Below, piece after piece: positions 11,040 through 22,700 of a stretch of DNA of 64,000 bases. The position numbers and the translations under genes were made by a program. The first letter of the stretch is position 1. Each line of letters begins with the position of its first letter. The notes below the pieces were generated by a model. It did no database searches and was not told where the DNA came from. It saw only the letters and a list, made by a program, of their open reading frames with translations. The DNA comes from Nannobrachium achirus (lineage: Eukaryota; Chordata; Actinopteri; Myctophiformes; Myctophidae): positions 38,771,122-38,835,121 of the forward strand of contig OY997661.1 of NCBI GenBank assembly GCA_963921795.1, read 5' to 3'.

Positions 11040-13166
11040 TCTATTTCAAAGTTTTCATGCCTACATTGCCTAATACATCCTAATACAGACATAACCGATA
11101 TGCATACCGGTATATGGAAGAATGATGAAACAGCTATGCTCTAGGGTTGTCCTTATATGACGATAACTAATGACCTATTGAGTTGAGCTGCCTGCAGATC
11201 ATTCAGTTCAAGTTTTACTAGCGATGGATATGAATAATATTGCCATAGAGACCGGACAACCTATATTTCAATATATAAAACTAATATATTATTGTATATA
11301 ATATGTCTCCAAGAAAAAGTATGATTTATCAGGAGGAGGAAAAAGGCAGATCCAAAGAGAACAGTGTGACACAGGATGAGGAGGATGCAGACCAAAAGAC
11401 AGGGTGAAGAAGAGGACAAGCATTGTGATTATAATTACATCTAACGATGCTTCTCCACCATTCATGTTTGGTGAATGTAGCCTTGGCCAGGAGAATTTGA
11501 TGTCTTCAGGCGGTAACCATCGATCATCAGGTGTTTCGACCTGTGAACCCTCCGCTACACCCTCCTGATGGCCGGCCAGGCCGGGTCGGCAGTGGTGGCC
11601 AAATCACTGCCCATCTCCTCCTCCTGGCCAAGGCTAAACTCCCCTCTCCTGCTCTATTTGTTTTTCCCCAACAAGAGGCTCCTCTGGGGAGGTATTGGGT
11701 GGGTCCCTCCTGAGGTGTTGAGGTGACACAGAGTTAACCAATCCGACGGGGAGGGGAAGATGCTGCAGAACGAGCAGAAGGAGGAAGACACACGGCTGTT
11801 ATTCGCGTCTGTTTTCACTGGCGTGGGGCCAAGGCTCCCAGGAAAACTTGATCTTGAGCCTCAAGGGAGGCACAGGTACCCGGACACGTCAAATCCTGTT
11901 GGAGAAGTGTCAACACCCAGTGTCAACAACATATAACATATAACAATAACATGTTTGCAGTGAGGGAGTTTGGGGGGGGGGGGGGTGCCAACTATTAAAC
12001 AGCATAAGGTTCATTCCAGTTTAATGTTCCTCCAACACCGCACCCCCCTCCCACTCACTCAACTCAGGTGATGCCATGGTTATGATTAAAATGGTGTCCG
12101 ATTTGGAATCCTCGTGGTTGACTTGTTTGAAAAAGTGTCTTCATACATGATTCTCGGTCATCTGGCGCCGGGCGCCATTTTGAATTTGACCCTTTAGCAA
12201 AAAAATACCGGGATTTTTGCGAGGGACCTGGGGGCTAATCCAAAAGTAGCCCAGTGGTTCTGTGGGTGGGTGTTATCTAAATTATGAATAAAGTGAAATA
12301 AGTATGGAATATGGATAAATCCATAACCAAAATAAGTGAGACGAGCCAAAGGACTATATCTTAGATTGTTGCTTTGAAGAGAGTCAGACAAGGAAGACAG
12401 ACAGTGAGCATACCATAGTGGTAGCTTTCTAAATCTCTCTCTTCCAAGATGGAAGTTAACATTCAGTATATAAAGAGTAGAGTTATGACAGTAAGAATCG
12501 TGGGACTCATTGATTCGTTCCCGGATCATAACAAGGAAGACAGTGACACGTAGTGTTGGTAACTTTCTACTAGTGACACAGTATATCATGATTTCGTAGC
12601 CAGTGCAACCAAAGTTACTATGACCTGTAATCTATTAGCCTGAGCTTACAGTATCCGACCAAAATGTGGTCTCCTATACTGTAAGTTCAGTTCATAATAT
12701 ATCCTTATATGGTCATATGAGCCTCGTACACAAATCATAGAATTATGATACATAATTCATATCTAACAGTGGGGATCCCCAAATTTTCTTTTGGGGTTAC
12801 CAGATGATTACGGTAACTTAATGGAGTTGGAACAACTGAAGTTCGGGAGGTGTGGCCAAGCAGAGGACAATCAACTACTTCTAACCAGTCACTGGCAACT
12901 GGAAAAATGGCGGCGTGCATAAACAACCAGGCTCTCGGTCTTTCAATAAACAACCTTAAACCTATTTTTGTCTGATGCTTGGTCTCTCCTAGTGAAATGT
13001 GCAACATTGTTTTCTCACTCAACAGTAAACAAACCAACATAAAGTTTAAGTGTACAGAGGGTATCTGCACATTTCTAAAGTGACAATTTAAGGACTTTTT
13101 AATAGCTCTAAAATGAGAAATTAAATATTGGCCAAATTGTCAAGTAGGCCTATTAGAGGCAGAATT
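11040..13166. other. Intronic stretch without recognised gene
   Basis: Contains a poly-G run near 11970-11985 and GC-richer sequence at 11540-11720. Open frames at 12194-12589 and 12735-13070 on the minus strand have no recognisable motif. I see no coding evidence. Confidence 0.45.
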
Positions 13167-13217
13167 GTGAAAATAGCAGATCTACATGCTCACATATAGC
13201 CTGTCTGCTATTTTCAC
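13167..13217. repeat. Foldback hairpin, shortened (copy 3)
   Basis: Outer arms GTGAAAATAGCAGA and TCTGCTATTTTCAC are intact, while the GC-rich inner stem is deleted. Confidence 0.8.
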
Positions 13218-14026
13218 AGCAGAACTGTGTTATACAAAATGTTGCCTGAACTCTTAGTGCTCGTATAGGGTAAGGGGGTCCCCAGTTAAAATATGATAAT
13301 TTTGGGGGTCGTAGGCTGAAAAGGCTGAGAACCACTGAAGTAGCCTACTGAGAGTTTTAAATTTGATAAATACACTGATCACAGATATGTCTAACAAGTC
13401 TATGGAGCTATCTATGTCATCTATTAAGATTTCATTTGCAAAACAATGTTGATACAATATGTAGTGGGGGTCCTGCTTCATCTCCCTCAGCTAAGCGGTC
13501 CTTGACTTGCAAACGTCTTCTTGCCTGCAGTGCCTGCCTGGCAAACAGCCAGTAGCCACAAATCACAATTTAAAAATATAAATGATTGCCCAGGATATTT
13601 CATCAACAACAATAATAATAATTATGGTATAATTAATTAAAAATATGTTTAAAATGGAATGTTGGATGTCTGGAGCCCTGCAGCAATGTTCACTGTTCAG
13701 CATGTTGGTTAGCTGCACTTGATCAACCGGTTCAAAAGGTTTGTTTATTTAGTGTCCCCGAAGGGAAAAATTGGTTTGCAGCCAGCGGCATAGACATCAA
13801 TACATCAAACAATACAATAAAAACAGCAAAAAACAGAACACATGTAGCAGACAGATACCTGAAAGTAAAATAAACCTACCCAGAGCAGCGTTCAGTGTGC
13901 AGATAGACACAGGAACAAATTAATATTCGTGCCTGTTTGTTGTGGCACCAGCGGCTCGCAAGCGATGGCCAGATGGAAGGAGTTTGTATTTCTTTGTTTC
14001 GCGGGTGAGCAGCATTGGAACGGATA
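13218..14026. other. Intron 1, 3' part, paralogous to gene B
   Basis: 13270-13340 is a hAT-like fragment ending GAGAACCACTG. From about 13700 the sequence parallels gene B from about 51220 (GCACTTGATCAACCGGTTCA and onward). It lacks the SINE present there, so it provides the empty site. Confidence 0.6.
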
Positions 14027-14034
14027 GACAGAGC

Positions 14035-14482
14035 GGTCCCATCCTCTTTTACAGTACACTTTAAGACATAATAAGACATAATAAGAGACAGAATAGCAGA
14101 AAGCGAATACATTATCTGGCACCGGCATCGCTGGTAACTGCCGCGGCAGCCACCACCGCACGGACGGGCAGTTTACCGCTACGGGACCTGCCGGTCCGTG
14201 CGGCGGCCGCCGGTCCTACTGGCGGGACTGCTGGTCCTATCGCCGGCGATGCAGTGCGACTGCTGGTCGAACTAGCGGTCGTGCGGCAGTGTCTGCCGCT
14301 GCAGTTCCGCGGCAGGTGACGGTGCCAGAGAATGTATTCGCTCTTTCTACTATTCTGTCTTTGTTTCTGTCTAATAAAATATATTAGCTCTAATTACCAA
14401 CACATTATTTCTTATTATGGCTTTATTCTGTCTTATTATGTCTTATTATGTCTTAAAGTGTACTGTAAAAGAGGATGGGACC
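14035..14482. mobile_element. 448-bp foldback element with GC-rich centre and 8-bp target duplication
   Basis: GGTCCCATCCTCTTTTACAG at the left is the exact complement of the right end. The arms extend about 85 bp to GAATACATTATCTGGCACC / GGTGCCAGAGAATGTATTC, with an extra 60-bp loop in the right arm. GACAGAGC flanks both sides. Gene B has the corresponding site without the element near 51870 (GATAGACAGCTTTG). The centre (about 14125-14320) is a run of GCCGG/CCGGT phrases. No coding sequence. Confidence 0.8.
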
Positions 14483-14813
14483 GACAGAGCTTTGTTGAGC
14501 ACATGTCTATTGAAAATCTGTCCTAGGCTGTTCATCTGTGTGCCAGATACTTTGGAGGCAACTTTTACGATCCTTCCAAAGGAATTCTTATCTCTGACAC
14601 AAAGATTACCATACCAACAAATAATTGAAAAATAAATGAAACCACTACAGCCCAAGGACCTCAGGTAAAAAAAAAGAAAATACGTAGAAACCCGGGAAAA
14701 ACATGTGCATACTTTGGGTAATGAAAAACTTTTCAACTTTTTCGTTCTATTTTCCTCATGTGAACCTGCTAGATATCATGTGTCCTAAACCCTGCATGAT
14801 GTTTCATCCACAG

Positions 14814-15023
14814 CTCAGACACAGCTCAGACACAAGCACTGCGGACCCCCTCAGACCTCCATCAATAACTCCAGGATGTTGAGCTCCAGCTCCATAAGAC
14901 AGAAGTACGCACTAACAGAGAAGATCTTCTATGAGTGTAAGGAGGGATACAGGAGAACTGGAGGCTTCATCCATGTGACGTGTCAGGCTGGGAAATGGAC
15001 TGCTTTAACTCTAATATGTACAA
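14814..15023 (+). CDS. Gene A exon 2: CCP (sushi) domain
   Basis: A 210-bp exon with acceptor CATCCACAG and donor GTAAGT, phase 1 at both ends. Four cysteines are spaced as in a complement control protein module. The visible motifs are HCGPPQ, FYECKEGYRR, HVTCQAGKW and LTLICT, with the usual G-Y after the second cysteine and a W before the fourth. FYECKEGYRRTGG is reminiscent of the sushi domains of IL-2R-alpha and IL-15R-alpha, though complement-regulator CCPs also fit. The domain is extracellular and likely binds a ligand. Gene B differs at only about three residues. Confidence 0.85.
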
Positions 15024-15163
15024 GTAAGTACTGTGAGTTTATCATAATATATAGGCTAGCCTGCTGTGTGCCTGTAGCGCCTATGTGTATGTTCTGTAGT
15101 GCTGTGTGTAAAAGTAAAAAAAACAAAACAACGATGAACAGCGTTGTTGGCAAGTGGGTCTAG

Positions 15164-15629
15164 CATACATGGGCAACTGGCCGCCACATGCGGCCCCCAT
15201 CTTCACTTAATGCGGCCCTCAGCAGGTTAATATAAAAACATCATAATATATTATTGATTTCAGCTGTTACAATTCCAAACATGAATTGAATGTACTTAAG
15301 TCTATATTAGTAGCCAAGTATAGTAGTATTAAAATGTTAGTCTTTTTTATGTCCAACGTATTTGCATTTGACATTTATGTTCCATTTCAGGATTCCAATA
15401 AAAAAATAACAAAATATTATTGAGGATTCCAATTCAGAAGAAGCAAAAACATCTGATCTACAAACTCAAAACCAGTGCGACTCGTTTTGAGCTTGTAGAT
15501 GGGCTATTTTTTCTTCTTTTGTATGACATACTGGAATGACAAAGTAGGACATGGCAATATGCAATTTGGCCCTCTGGAGTGATGTTAAAATATAGTGGCC
15601 CTCTCTATCATCAAAGTTGCCCACCCCTG
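15164..15629. mobile_element. hAT-like non-autonomous element in gene A intron 2
   Basis: The left end CATGGGCAACTGG and the right end AAGTTGCCCACCCCTG form imperfect inverted termini of the CAGGGGTGGGCAACT type, with CATGCGGCCC just inside. Flanks GGTCTAG / GTCTATAG are an imperfect 8-bp duplication. A degenerate hairpin copy lies inside it. Confidence 0.6.
15437..15515. repeat. Foldback hairpin, diverged (copy 4)
   Basis: GATCTACAAACTCAAAAC pairs with GTTTTGAGCTTGTAGAT, and the outer arms are AGAAGAAGCAAAAA / CTATTTTTTCTTCT. It is nested in the hAT-like element. Confidence 0.75.
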
Positions 15630-15818
15630 GTCTATAGCCTCGTCTGCTGAGACTATAATCTACTCCTACAACCATTTTGCTTGCCGAAAAATACTGCTTG
15701 ACTACAAGCCAACAGATACAATACTGATCTACAACGCACACGTTCTTTTCGGAGAGCGGCGCTGCGCTATAGAGTGTCGATTGTTTAGCAGGGCTTCCAA
15801 GTCTCACGCTTTGAGCGT

Positions 15819-15821
<3 letters not shown>

Positions 15822-15855
<34 letters not shown>

Positions 15856-15913
15856 CCGTCACACTGCCTCTGGCAAATAAAGTGCTCAGCCCAGATGCGC
15901 TCGCCCGCACATG

Positions 15914-15963
<50 letters not shown>

Positions 15964-15985
15964 CGTGCGTGCGTGCGTGCGTGCG
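15822..15985. repeat. (CA)n and (GT)n(GCGT)n microsatellites
   Basis: A CA tract at 15822-15854, and a GT then GCGT tract at 15914-15985. The intervening sequence CCGTCACACTGCCTCTGGCA copies a stretch of the V exon, so this is partly V-exon-derived debris. Confidence 0.8.
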
Positions 15986-16160
15986 AATGGGTGAATGTAG
16001 CCTAATGCACATGGTAAAGTGCTTTGGATGAAAGCGCTAAATGCACCATTTACCACATGATTCTATTAACTTGTAGTTAAGACAGTTAGCCTGAGAAATT
16101 GTACACCTTTCTTAAGTGGATTCTAATATAATGTAATGTAATCTAATCGAATCTATTCAG

Positions 16161-16228
16161 ACAGGGTTCCTTCAGTAACATATACTTGTGAAAAGAAGAC
16201 TGTCACCTTGACCTGCAATGTCTCGCAG
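16161..16228 (+). CDS. Gene A C2-1, first half (exon without the insertion)
   Basis: 68 bp between CTATTCAG and the donor GTGAGA. It starts in phase 1 and ends in phase 0, encoding RVPSVTYTCEKKTVTLTCNV and then SQ. The two cysteines belong to the CD2-type C2 domain with two disulfides. This copy keeps CCTTCAGT intact, where copies 2, 3 and 4 carry a transposon, so it is the empty-site reference. It lacks two codons (S-K) present in the others. Confidence 0.75.
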
Positions 16229-16236
16229 GTGAGAAA

Positions 16237-16271
<35 letters not shown>

Positions 16272-16283
16272 GGCTGTCTGTCT
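16237..16283. repeat. (TGTC)n microsatellite
   Basis: Follows the donor site of the first C2 half. Matching tracts follow the same exon in copy 3. Confidence 0.95.
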
Positions 16284-16614
16284 GGCGCCCCAATTTCATC
16301 CGAAGCTTCTGATCTGTTGCAGTTTAGCTACCTCCTCCACCCCAGCCACCACATTTTGATCAGAGTCTGGCATAGGCTCAAATATGCTTGCAATTTTATG
16401 TCTGCCATTCAAGCTAATATGTCAATGCTATTGTACTGCTATTGTACTATTGTATCCCTATGGAGGTTTTGTTTAGCGTTCCCTGATTTTGCATAGCAAA
16501 CTGCTCGAATAAAATTCAGGGAACTCAAAGATATAACATTCATGCAATAAATGTTTAAATCTACTTTGACGTGAGTGTTCCTGTCTAATTATGTAATGTG
16601 TATGTAAACTCCAG

Positions 16615-16780
16615 CCACAGGGCCTGTCCTTTAGATGGAGTGAGAATGGGAAGGAAGTGGTGAAGCAGAACCAGATGAATCTGACCAGACCTGTGGACAC
16701 TGACAGCACTTTCACCTGCACCGCGTTCAAACCTGGTGATTCAGAGACCAGCCTGCCCTTCACACCAAGCTGCCCCAAAG
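16615..16780 (+). CDS. Gene A C2-1, second half
   Basis: A 166-bp exon with acceptor AACTCCAG and donor GTGAGA, phase 0 in and phase 1 out. It encodes PQGLSFRWSENGKEVV, then NLTRPVDTDSTFTCTAF, then SLPFTPSCPK. The W of strand C, the D-T-D-S-x-F-x-C motif of strand F and a terminal S-C-P match the second domain of CD2/CD58/CD48-family proteins. The frame is fully open. It joins in frame to a V exon, to the membrane exon or to a cassette exon. Confidence 0.8.
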
Positions 16781-16879
16781 GTGAGACCCCGGGTGTTATA
16801 CTGTGTACAGTATGTCATTACGCTCATAGTAGTCTTGCGTAACCAGACGACTACATCGACTCTGCAAATGCTATATAGA

Positions 16880-17062
16880 GTCTGGAACTACACTAGCCCC
16901 AAATAGAAGCTCACCCTCCGCTGGCGATCTGTTGTTAGCTTCGTTGTCATCTGCCCGCTGTTGGGGACTTCCTCCACGTCGGCGGGGATAACCCTTTTCG
17001 TGACCATATATCCAACAAATAAGGGTAGTTCCACACACTTAGAGTATGATTTTCCTTCCACC
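16880..17062. repeat. Fragment of the CTAGCCCCAAATAGA foldback family in the V-1 intron
   Basis: Runs from CTAGCCCCAAATAGAAGCTC through CGTCGGCGGGGATAACCC to TATGATTTTCCTTCC, ending just before the V exon acceptor. Matching fragments precede V-2 (31308-31475) and V-3 (36266-36440). A two-armed version is at 38557-38844. Confidence 0.75.
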
Positions 17063-17085
17063 GGCACATGAAACCTCTCCTCCAG

Positions 17086-17374
17086 GTCAGAACGTGTGTG
17101 ACCACAGTACCACAGAAGGATCATCCGTCACACTGCCTCTGGCAAATAAAGGGCTCACCATAGATCATCAACTGATCTGGAAACACAATGACACATTCAT
17201 AGTCAGTAGGAAGAAAGGGTACTTCTCCAAAGGGACTGAAAAGGACATCGATTCATCTGGCTCCTTAAAACAGAAAGACTTGAAGTAGGCCTAGACTAGT
17301 TCAGGGAAATACATAGCAGAGGTGTATGGACAAATTGTGGGAAATCTTGTAAAGATTTGGAATCTCTGTGACTG
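17086..17374 (+). pseudogene. Gene A V-1: CD2-like V-type Ig exon with stop codons
   Basis: Acceptor CTCCTCCAG, donor GTACGT. It encodes NVCDHSTTEGSSVTLPLANK, then HQLIWKHNDTFIVSRKKGYF, then DIDSSGSLKQKDLK, and then TAG (17286-17288). After the stop, S-S-G-K-Y-I-A-E-V-Y continues the domain (strand F). W-K in strand C, the D-S-S-G-S-L motif and absence of a B-strand cysteine fit CD2/CD58-type V domains. A 9-bp gap and a missing TG near the donor also break the frame. All three V copies share the stop position. Confidence 0.7.
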
Positions 17375-17395
17375 GTACGTCACTGTGTGCTCGCC

Positions 17396-17444
17396 CGCGT
17401 GCGTGCGTGCGTGCGTGCGTGCGTGTGTGTGTGTGTGTGTGTGA
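17396..17444. repeat. (GCGT)n(GT)n microsatellite
   Basis: Follows the V-1 donor. V-2 and V-3 have tracts at the same place, of 100 bp and about 35 bp. Confidence 0.9.
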
Positions 17445-17606
17445 ATGTAGCCTAATGCACATGGTAAAGTGCTTTGGATGAAAGCGCTAAATGCACCACC
17501 ACATGATTCTATTAACTTGTACTTAAGACAGTTAGCCTGAGAGATTGTACACCTTTCTTAAATGGATTTTTATATAATGTAATGTAGTCTAATCAAATCT
17601 ATCCAG

Positions 17607-17626
17607 ACAGGTTTTCGAAGCCTTCA
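17607..17626 (+). pseudogene. Stranded 5' piece of C2-2 first half
   Basis: After acceptor ATCCAG, ACAGGTTTTCGAAGCCTTCA encodes the start of a C2 domain (R-F-S-K-P-S). It is cut at TTCA by a transposon, and the rest of the exon resumes 13 kb downstream. Confidence 0.75.
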
Positions 17627-18639
17627 AGGTGATACACCATGAATTTTCACTTTTTCTATTTTAAAACCTTTTTTTGGGGTCCCACTAGCACTTTCTATCC
17701 TCACAAAGTCTTTCTGACCATTGTGTCTTTCTCTTTTGTTGGGAAGGCTGAGGTTAAAAGCTTTCCACGGGTTCTCAGAACAGGCTGCAGAATTTGCTGC
17801 CGTCGCTGCCCATGGGTTGGAAACCCATGGACTCACCAGGCTGATATCTGCTGTATCTCTAGTTAAACAACGTACACAATAATCCATTTGCAGGGTCGGC
17901 TAGGCAGCCTAGGCTAGCAGGCTAGCTCGAAAACAATCCACCGTCTTTTAATTACTTCTAATCATCTGTTGTGAACTGTCCAGAACCGGGCTGTCCTCTG
18001 CTTGCTTTGATCGCGCTACCATGTTAAACTGTTAAACAACTATTCTAATCTGTAGTAGGCTATTAGTCCAGTCTTGTTGTGGACAACGGATGCTCCTGAT
18101 GGCATGCTGCAACTGTGCAAGTCACTTTTACTTTCACAGTTTGGGTGAACTTTGCGTGAACCCTTAAACCCATGGAGCTGCTCTCTAGATGCATTGTAGC
18201 CTAGATGGCTGGATAATAATATTCCGTTTATAATGGTTTATAAAAAGAAAACTATAACTATAATCGAAATGAAATAAATATAAAAAAATGTGTTTTTATT
18301 ATTATTATTATTATTATTATTTTTACCCCTATTGTTTTTGGTGTCTCTAAGGTCTATGAGCTATGGCCGGTGTACACAGCCAAATTTACGGGCCCCACTG
18401 TGTGGATTGTGGGGGCGTGAAAATTCACCGGGTGGACTCTAAATGTCCTCTGGGGCCCCCTCTGCGTGTGGACTCCACTTGTTCGCCCATCAGTCCCACG
18501 GATGATTTTTGTTTCTTTTTTTTAAATTTAGGGTCCTTTTCTGCAGTTCAAGCATAATTCCACAGGGCGGCAGGCTATTTTCCAAAACTATTGGAAGTGG
18601 ACATGTGTTCACAGGCAGCATTATTGAATGGAAAAAATT

Positions 18640-19745
18640 ACTGTCTAATTTGATAGACTATTCCATCTCCGTGATTTGTAGATCTAACTTTACAGACAGT
18701 TCATTTCTATGATTTGTATATCTAATTCCAAAACCAGTCCCATCCCCATGATTTGTAGATCTAATTCCATCAGCAGTTCCATACCATGATTTGTAGCTCT
18801 AAATCCATCACCTGTCACATCCACATGATTTGTAGATCTAATTCTAAAACCAGTCACATCCACATGATTTGTAGATCTAATTCTAAAACCATTCACATCC
18901 ACATGATTTGTAGATCTAATCCATACCATAATTTGTAGCTCTAAATCTATCACCTGTCACATCCACATGATTTGTAGATCTAATTCTAAAACTAGTCGCA
19001 TCCCCATGATTTGTAGATCTAATTCCATCGGCAGTTCCATACCATAATTTGTAGCTCTAAATCCATCACCTGTCACATCCACATGATTTGTAGATCTAAT
19101 TCTAAAACCAGTCACATCCAAATGATTTGTAGATCTAATTCTAAAACCATTCACATCCCCATGCTTTGTAGATCTAATTCCATCGGCAGTTCCATACCAT
19201 AATTTGTAGCTCTAAATCCATCACCTGTCACATCCACATGATTTGTAGATCTAATTCTAAAACCAGTCACATCCACATGATTTGTAGATCTAATTCTAAA
19301 ACCATTCACATCCACATGATTTGTAGATCTAATCCATACCATATTTTGTAGCTCTAAATCTATCACCTGTCACATCCACATGATTTGTAGATCTAATTCT
19401 AAAACTAGTCACATCCCCATGATTTGTAGATCTAATTCCATCGGCAGTTCCATACCATCATTTGTAGCTCTAAATCTATCACCTGTCACATCCACATGAT
19501 TTGTAGATCTAATTCTAAAACCAGTCACATCCACATGATTTGTAGATCTAATTCTAAAATCATTCACATCCACATGATTTGTAGATCTAATCCATACCAT
19601 AATTTGTAGCTCTAAATCTATCACCTGTCAGATCCACATGATTTGTAGATCTAATTCTAAAACTAGTCGCATCCCCATGATTTGTAGATCTAATTACATC
19701 GGCAGTTCCATACCATAACTTGTAGCTCTAAATCTATCACCTGTC
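18640..19745. repeat. Satellite array, 36-39-bp monomer in about 258-bp higher-order units
   Basis: The core CATGATTTGTAGATCTAATT alternates with CATAATTTGTAGCTCTAAAT and variable linkers (TAAAACCAGTCACATCCA, CATCGGCAGTTCCATACC). The pattern of linkers repeats about every 258 bp. Minus-strand frames with repeated RSTNHVDV are translations of the satellite, not genes. Confidence 0.92.
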
Positions 19746-19749
19746 ACAA

Positions 19750-22700
19750 AGGCTCTGGTGGGCTGTTTTGGGCTCTGGTGGGCTGTGCTGGGCTCTGGTA
19801 GGCTATACAGGGCAGTACTGTGGTATAGCCTAGACATGTTCATGTAAAACTATTGGCCGTGTACACTAAGGCATGTAGAAACTAGGGCCCGTGTACAAAT
19901 TGGATAATCCAATCAACGAGGAGCTACAGGACTGGCGGGAGCCTTGAGCAGCCCGGTGGAGACTGCTGGAGTCTGGTGCAGTCCTGTGCACCCTGGTCTG
20001 GCCTATAACAGCCGGATCCAGCCTACTGTAGGCTAGTGAAGCCATCTAACCTCTCCACTTCCCTAATCTATTCTCCCACTGTGCTGGACTTGGATGTGCT
20101 GGGCTGTGCTGGACTCTATCAGGCTCTGGTGGGCTGTTTTGGGCTCTGGTGGGCTGGGCTGGGCTCTGGTAGGCTATACAGGGCAGTACTGTAGTATAGC
20201 CTAGGCATGTTCATGTAAAACTATTGGCCGTGTACACTAAGGCATGTAGAAACTAGGGCCCGTGTACACAGTGAATAATCCCATCAACGAGGAGCTACAG
20301 GACTGGCGGGAGCCTTGAGCAGCCTGGTGGAGACTGCTGGAGTCCGGTGCACCCTGGTCTGGCCTATTCCAGCCGGATCCAGCCTACTGTAGGCTAGTGA
20401 AGCCATCTAACCTTTCCACTTCCCTAATCTATTCTCCCACTGTGCTGGACTTGGATGTGCTGGGCTGTGCTGGACTCTATCAGGCTCTGGTGGGCTGTTT
20501 TGGGCTCTGGTGGGCTGGGCTGGGCTCTGGTAGGCTATACAGGGCAGTACTGTAGTATAGCCTAGGCATGTTCATGTAAAACTATTGGCCGTGTACACTA
20601 AGGCATGTAGAAACTAGGGCCCGTGTACACAGTAGATAATTCCATCAACGAGGAGCTACAGGACTGGCGGGAGCCTTGAGCAGCCTGGTGGAGACTGCTG
20701 GAGTCCGGTGCACCCTGGTCTGGCCTATAACAGCCGGATCCAGCCTACTGTAGCCTAGTGAAGCCATCTAACCTCTCCACTTCCCTAATCTATTCTCCCA
20801 CTGTGCTGGACTTGGATGTGCTGGGCTGTGCTGGACTCTTATCAGGCTCTGGTGGGCTGTTTTGGGCTTTGGTAGGCTATACAGGGCAGTACTGTAGTAT
20901 AGCCTAGGCATGTTCATGTAAAACTATTGACCGTGTACACTAAGGCATGTAGAAACTAGGGCCCGTGTACACAGTGGATAATCCCATCAACGAGGAAATA
21001 CAGGATTGGCGGGAGCCTTGAGCAGCCCGGTGGAGACTGCTGGAGTCTGGTGCAGTCCTGTGCACCCTGGTCTGGCCTATAACAGCCGGATCCAGCCTAC
21101 TGTAGGCTAGTGAAGCCATCTAACCTCTCCACTTCCCTAATCTATTCTCCCACTGTGCTGGACTTGGATGTGCTGGGCTGTGCTGGACTCTATCAGGCTC
21201 TGGTGGGCTGTTTTGGGCTCTGGTGGGCTGTGCTGGGTTCTGGTAGGCTATACAGGGCAGTACTGTAGTATAGCCTAGGCATGTTCATGTAAAACTATTG
21301 GCCGTGTACACTAAGGCATGTAGAAACTAGGGCCCGTGTACACAGTGGATGATCCCATCAACGAGGAGCTACAGGACTGGCGGGAGCCTTGAGCAACCCG
21401 GTGGAGACTGCTGGAGTCTGGTGCAGTCCTGTGCACCCTGGTCTGGCCTATAATCAACGAGGAGCTAAAGGACTGGCGGGAGCCTTGAGCAGCCTGGTGG
21501 AGACTGCTGGAGTCCGGTGCACCCTGGTCTGGCCTATTCCAGCCGGATCCAGCCTACTGTAGGCTAGTGAAGCCATCCAACCTCTCCACTTCCCTAATCT
21601 ATTCTCCCACTGTGCTGGACTTGGATGTGCTGGGCTGTGCTGGACTCTATCAGGCTCTGGTGGGCTGTTTTGGGCTCTGGTGGGCTGGGCTGGGCTCTGG
21701 TAGGCTATACAGGGCAGTACTGTAGTATAGCCTAGGCATGTTCATGTAAAACTATTGGCCGTGTACACTAAGGCATGTAGAAACTAGGGCCCGTGTACAC
21801 AGTGGATAATCCCATCAACGAGGAGCTACAGGACTGGCGGGAGCCTTGAGCAGCCCGGTGGAGACTGCTGGAGTCTGGTGCAGTCCTGTGCACCCTGGTC
21901 TGGCCTATAATCAACGAGGAGCTAAAGGACTGGCGGGAGCCTTGAGCAGCCTGGTGGAGACTGCTGGAGTCCGGTGCACCCTGGTCTGGCCTATTCCAGC
22001 CGGATCCAGCCTACTGTAGACTAGTGAAGCCATCCAACCTCTCCACTTCCCTAATCTATTCTCCCACTGTGCTGGACTTGGATGTGCTGGGCTGTGCTGG
22101 ACTCTATCAGGCTCTGGTGGGCTGTTTTGGGCTCTGGTGGGCTGGGCTGGGCTCTGGTAGGCTATACAGGGCAGTACTGTAGTATAGCCTAGGCATGTTC
22201 ATGTAAAACTATTGGCCGTGTACACTAAGGCATGTAGAAACTAGGGCCCGTGTACACAGTGGATAATCCCATCAACGAGGAGCTACAGGACTGGCGGGAG
22301 CCTTGAGCAGCCCGGTGGAGACTGCTGGAGTCTGGTGCAGTCCTGTGCACCCTGGTCTGGCCTATAACAGCCGGATCCAGCCTACTGTAGGCTAGTGAAG
22401 CCATCTAACCTCTCCACTTCCCTAATCTATTCTCCCACTGTGCTGGACTTGGATGTGCTGGGCTGTGCTGGACTCTATCAGGCTCTGGTGGGCTGTTTTG
22501 GGCTCTGGTGGGCTGGGCTGGGCTCTGGTAGGCTATACAGGGCAGTACTGTAGTATAGCCTAGGCATGTTCATGTAAAACTATTGGCCGTGTACACTAAG
22601 GCATGTAGAAACTAGGGCCCGTGTACACAGTGGATAATCCCATCAACGAGGAGCTACAGGACTGGCGGGAGCCTTGAGCAGCCTGGTGGAGACTGCTGGA

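Noticed and set aside
12194..13070. Minus-strand frames of 111-131 codons
   Set aside because: No family motif and a composition typical of intronic sequence.
18690..19624. Repeated minus-strand frames with RSTNHVDV, resembling a repeat protein
   Set aside because: The frames are the satellite monomer read through. Stops recur once per higher-order unit and there is no start or splice context.
18640..19745. Regular direct repeats with variable linkers, superficially CRISPR-like
   Set aside because: Linkers are themselves repeated, monomers vary, the context is a vertebrate genome, and no cas-like gene is present.
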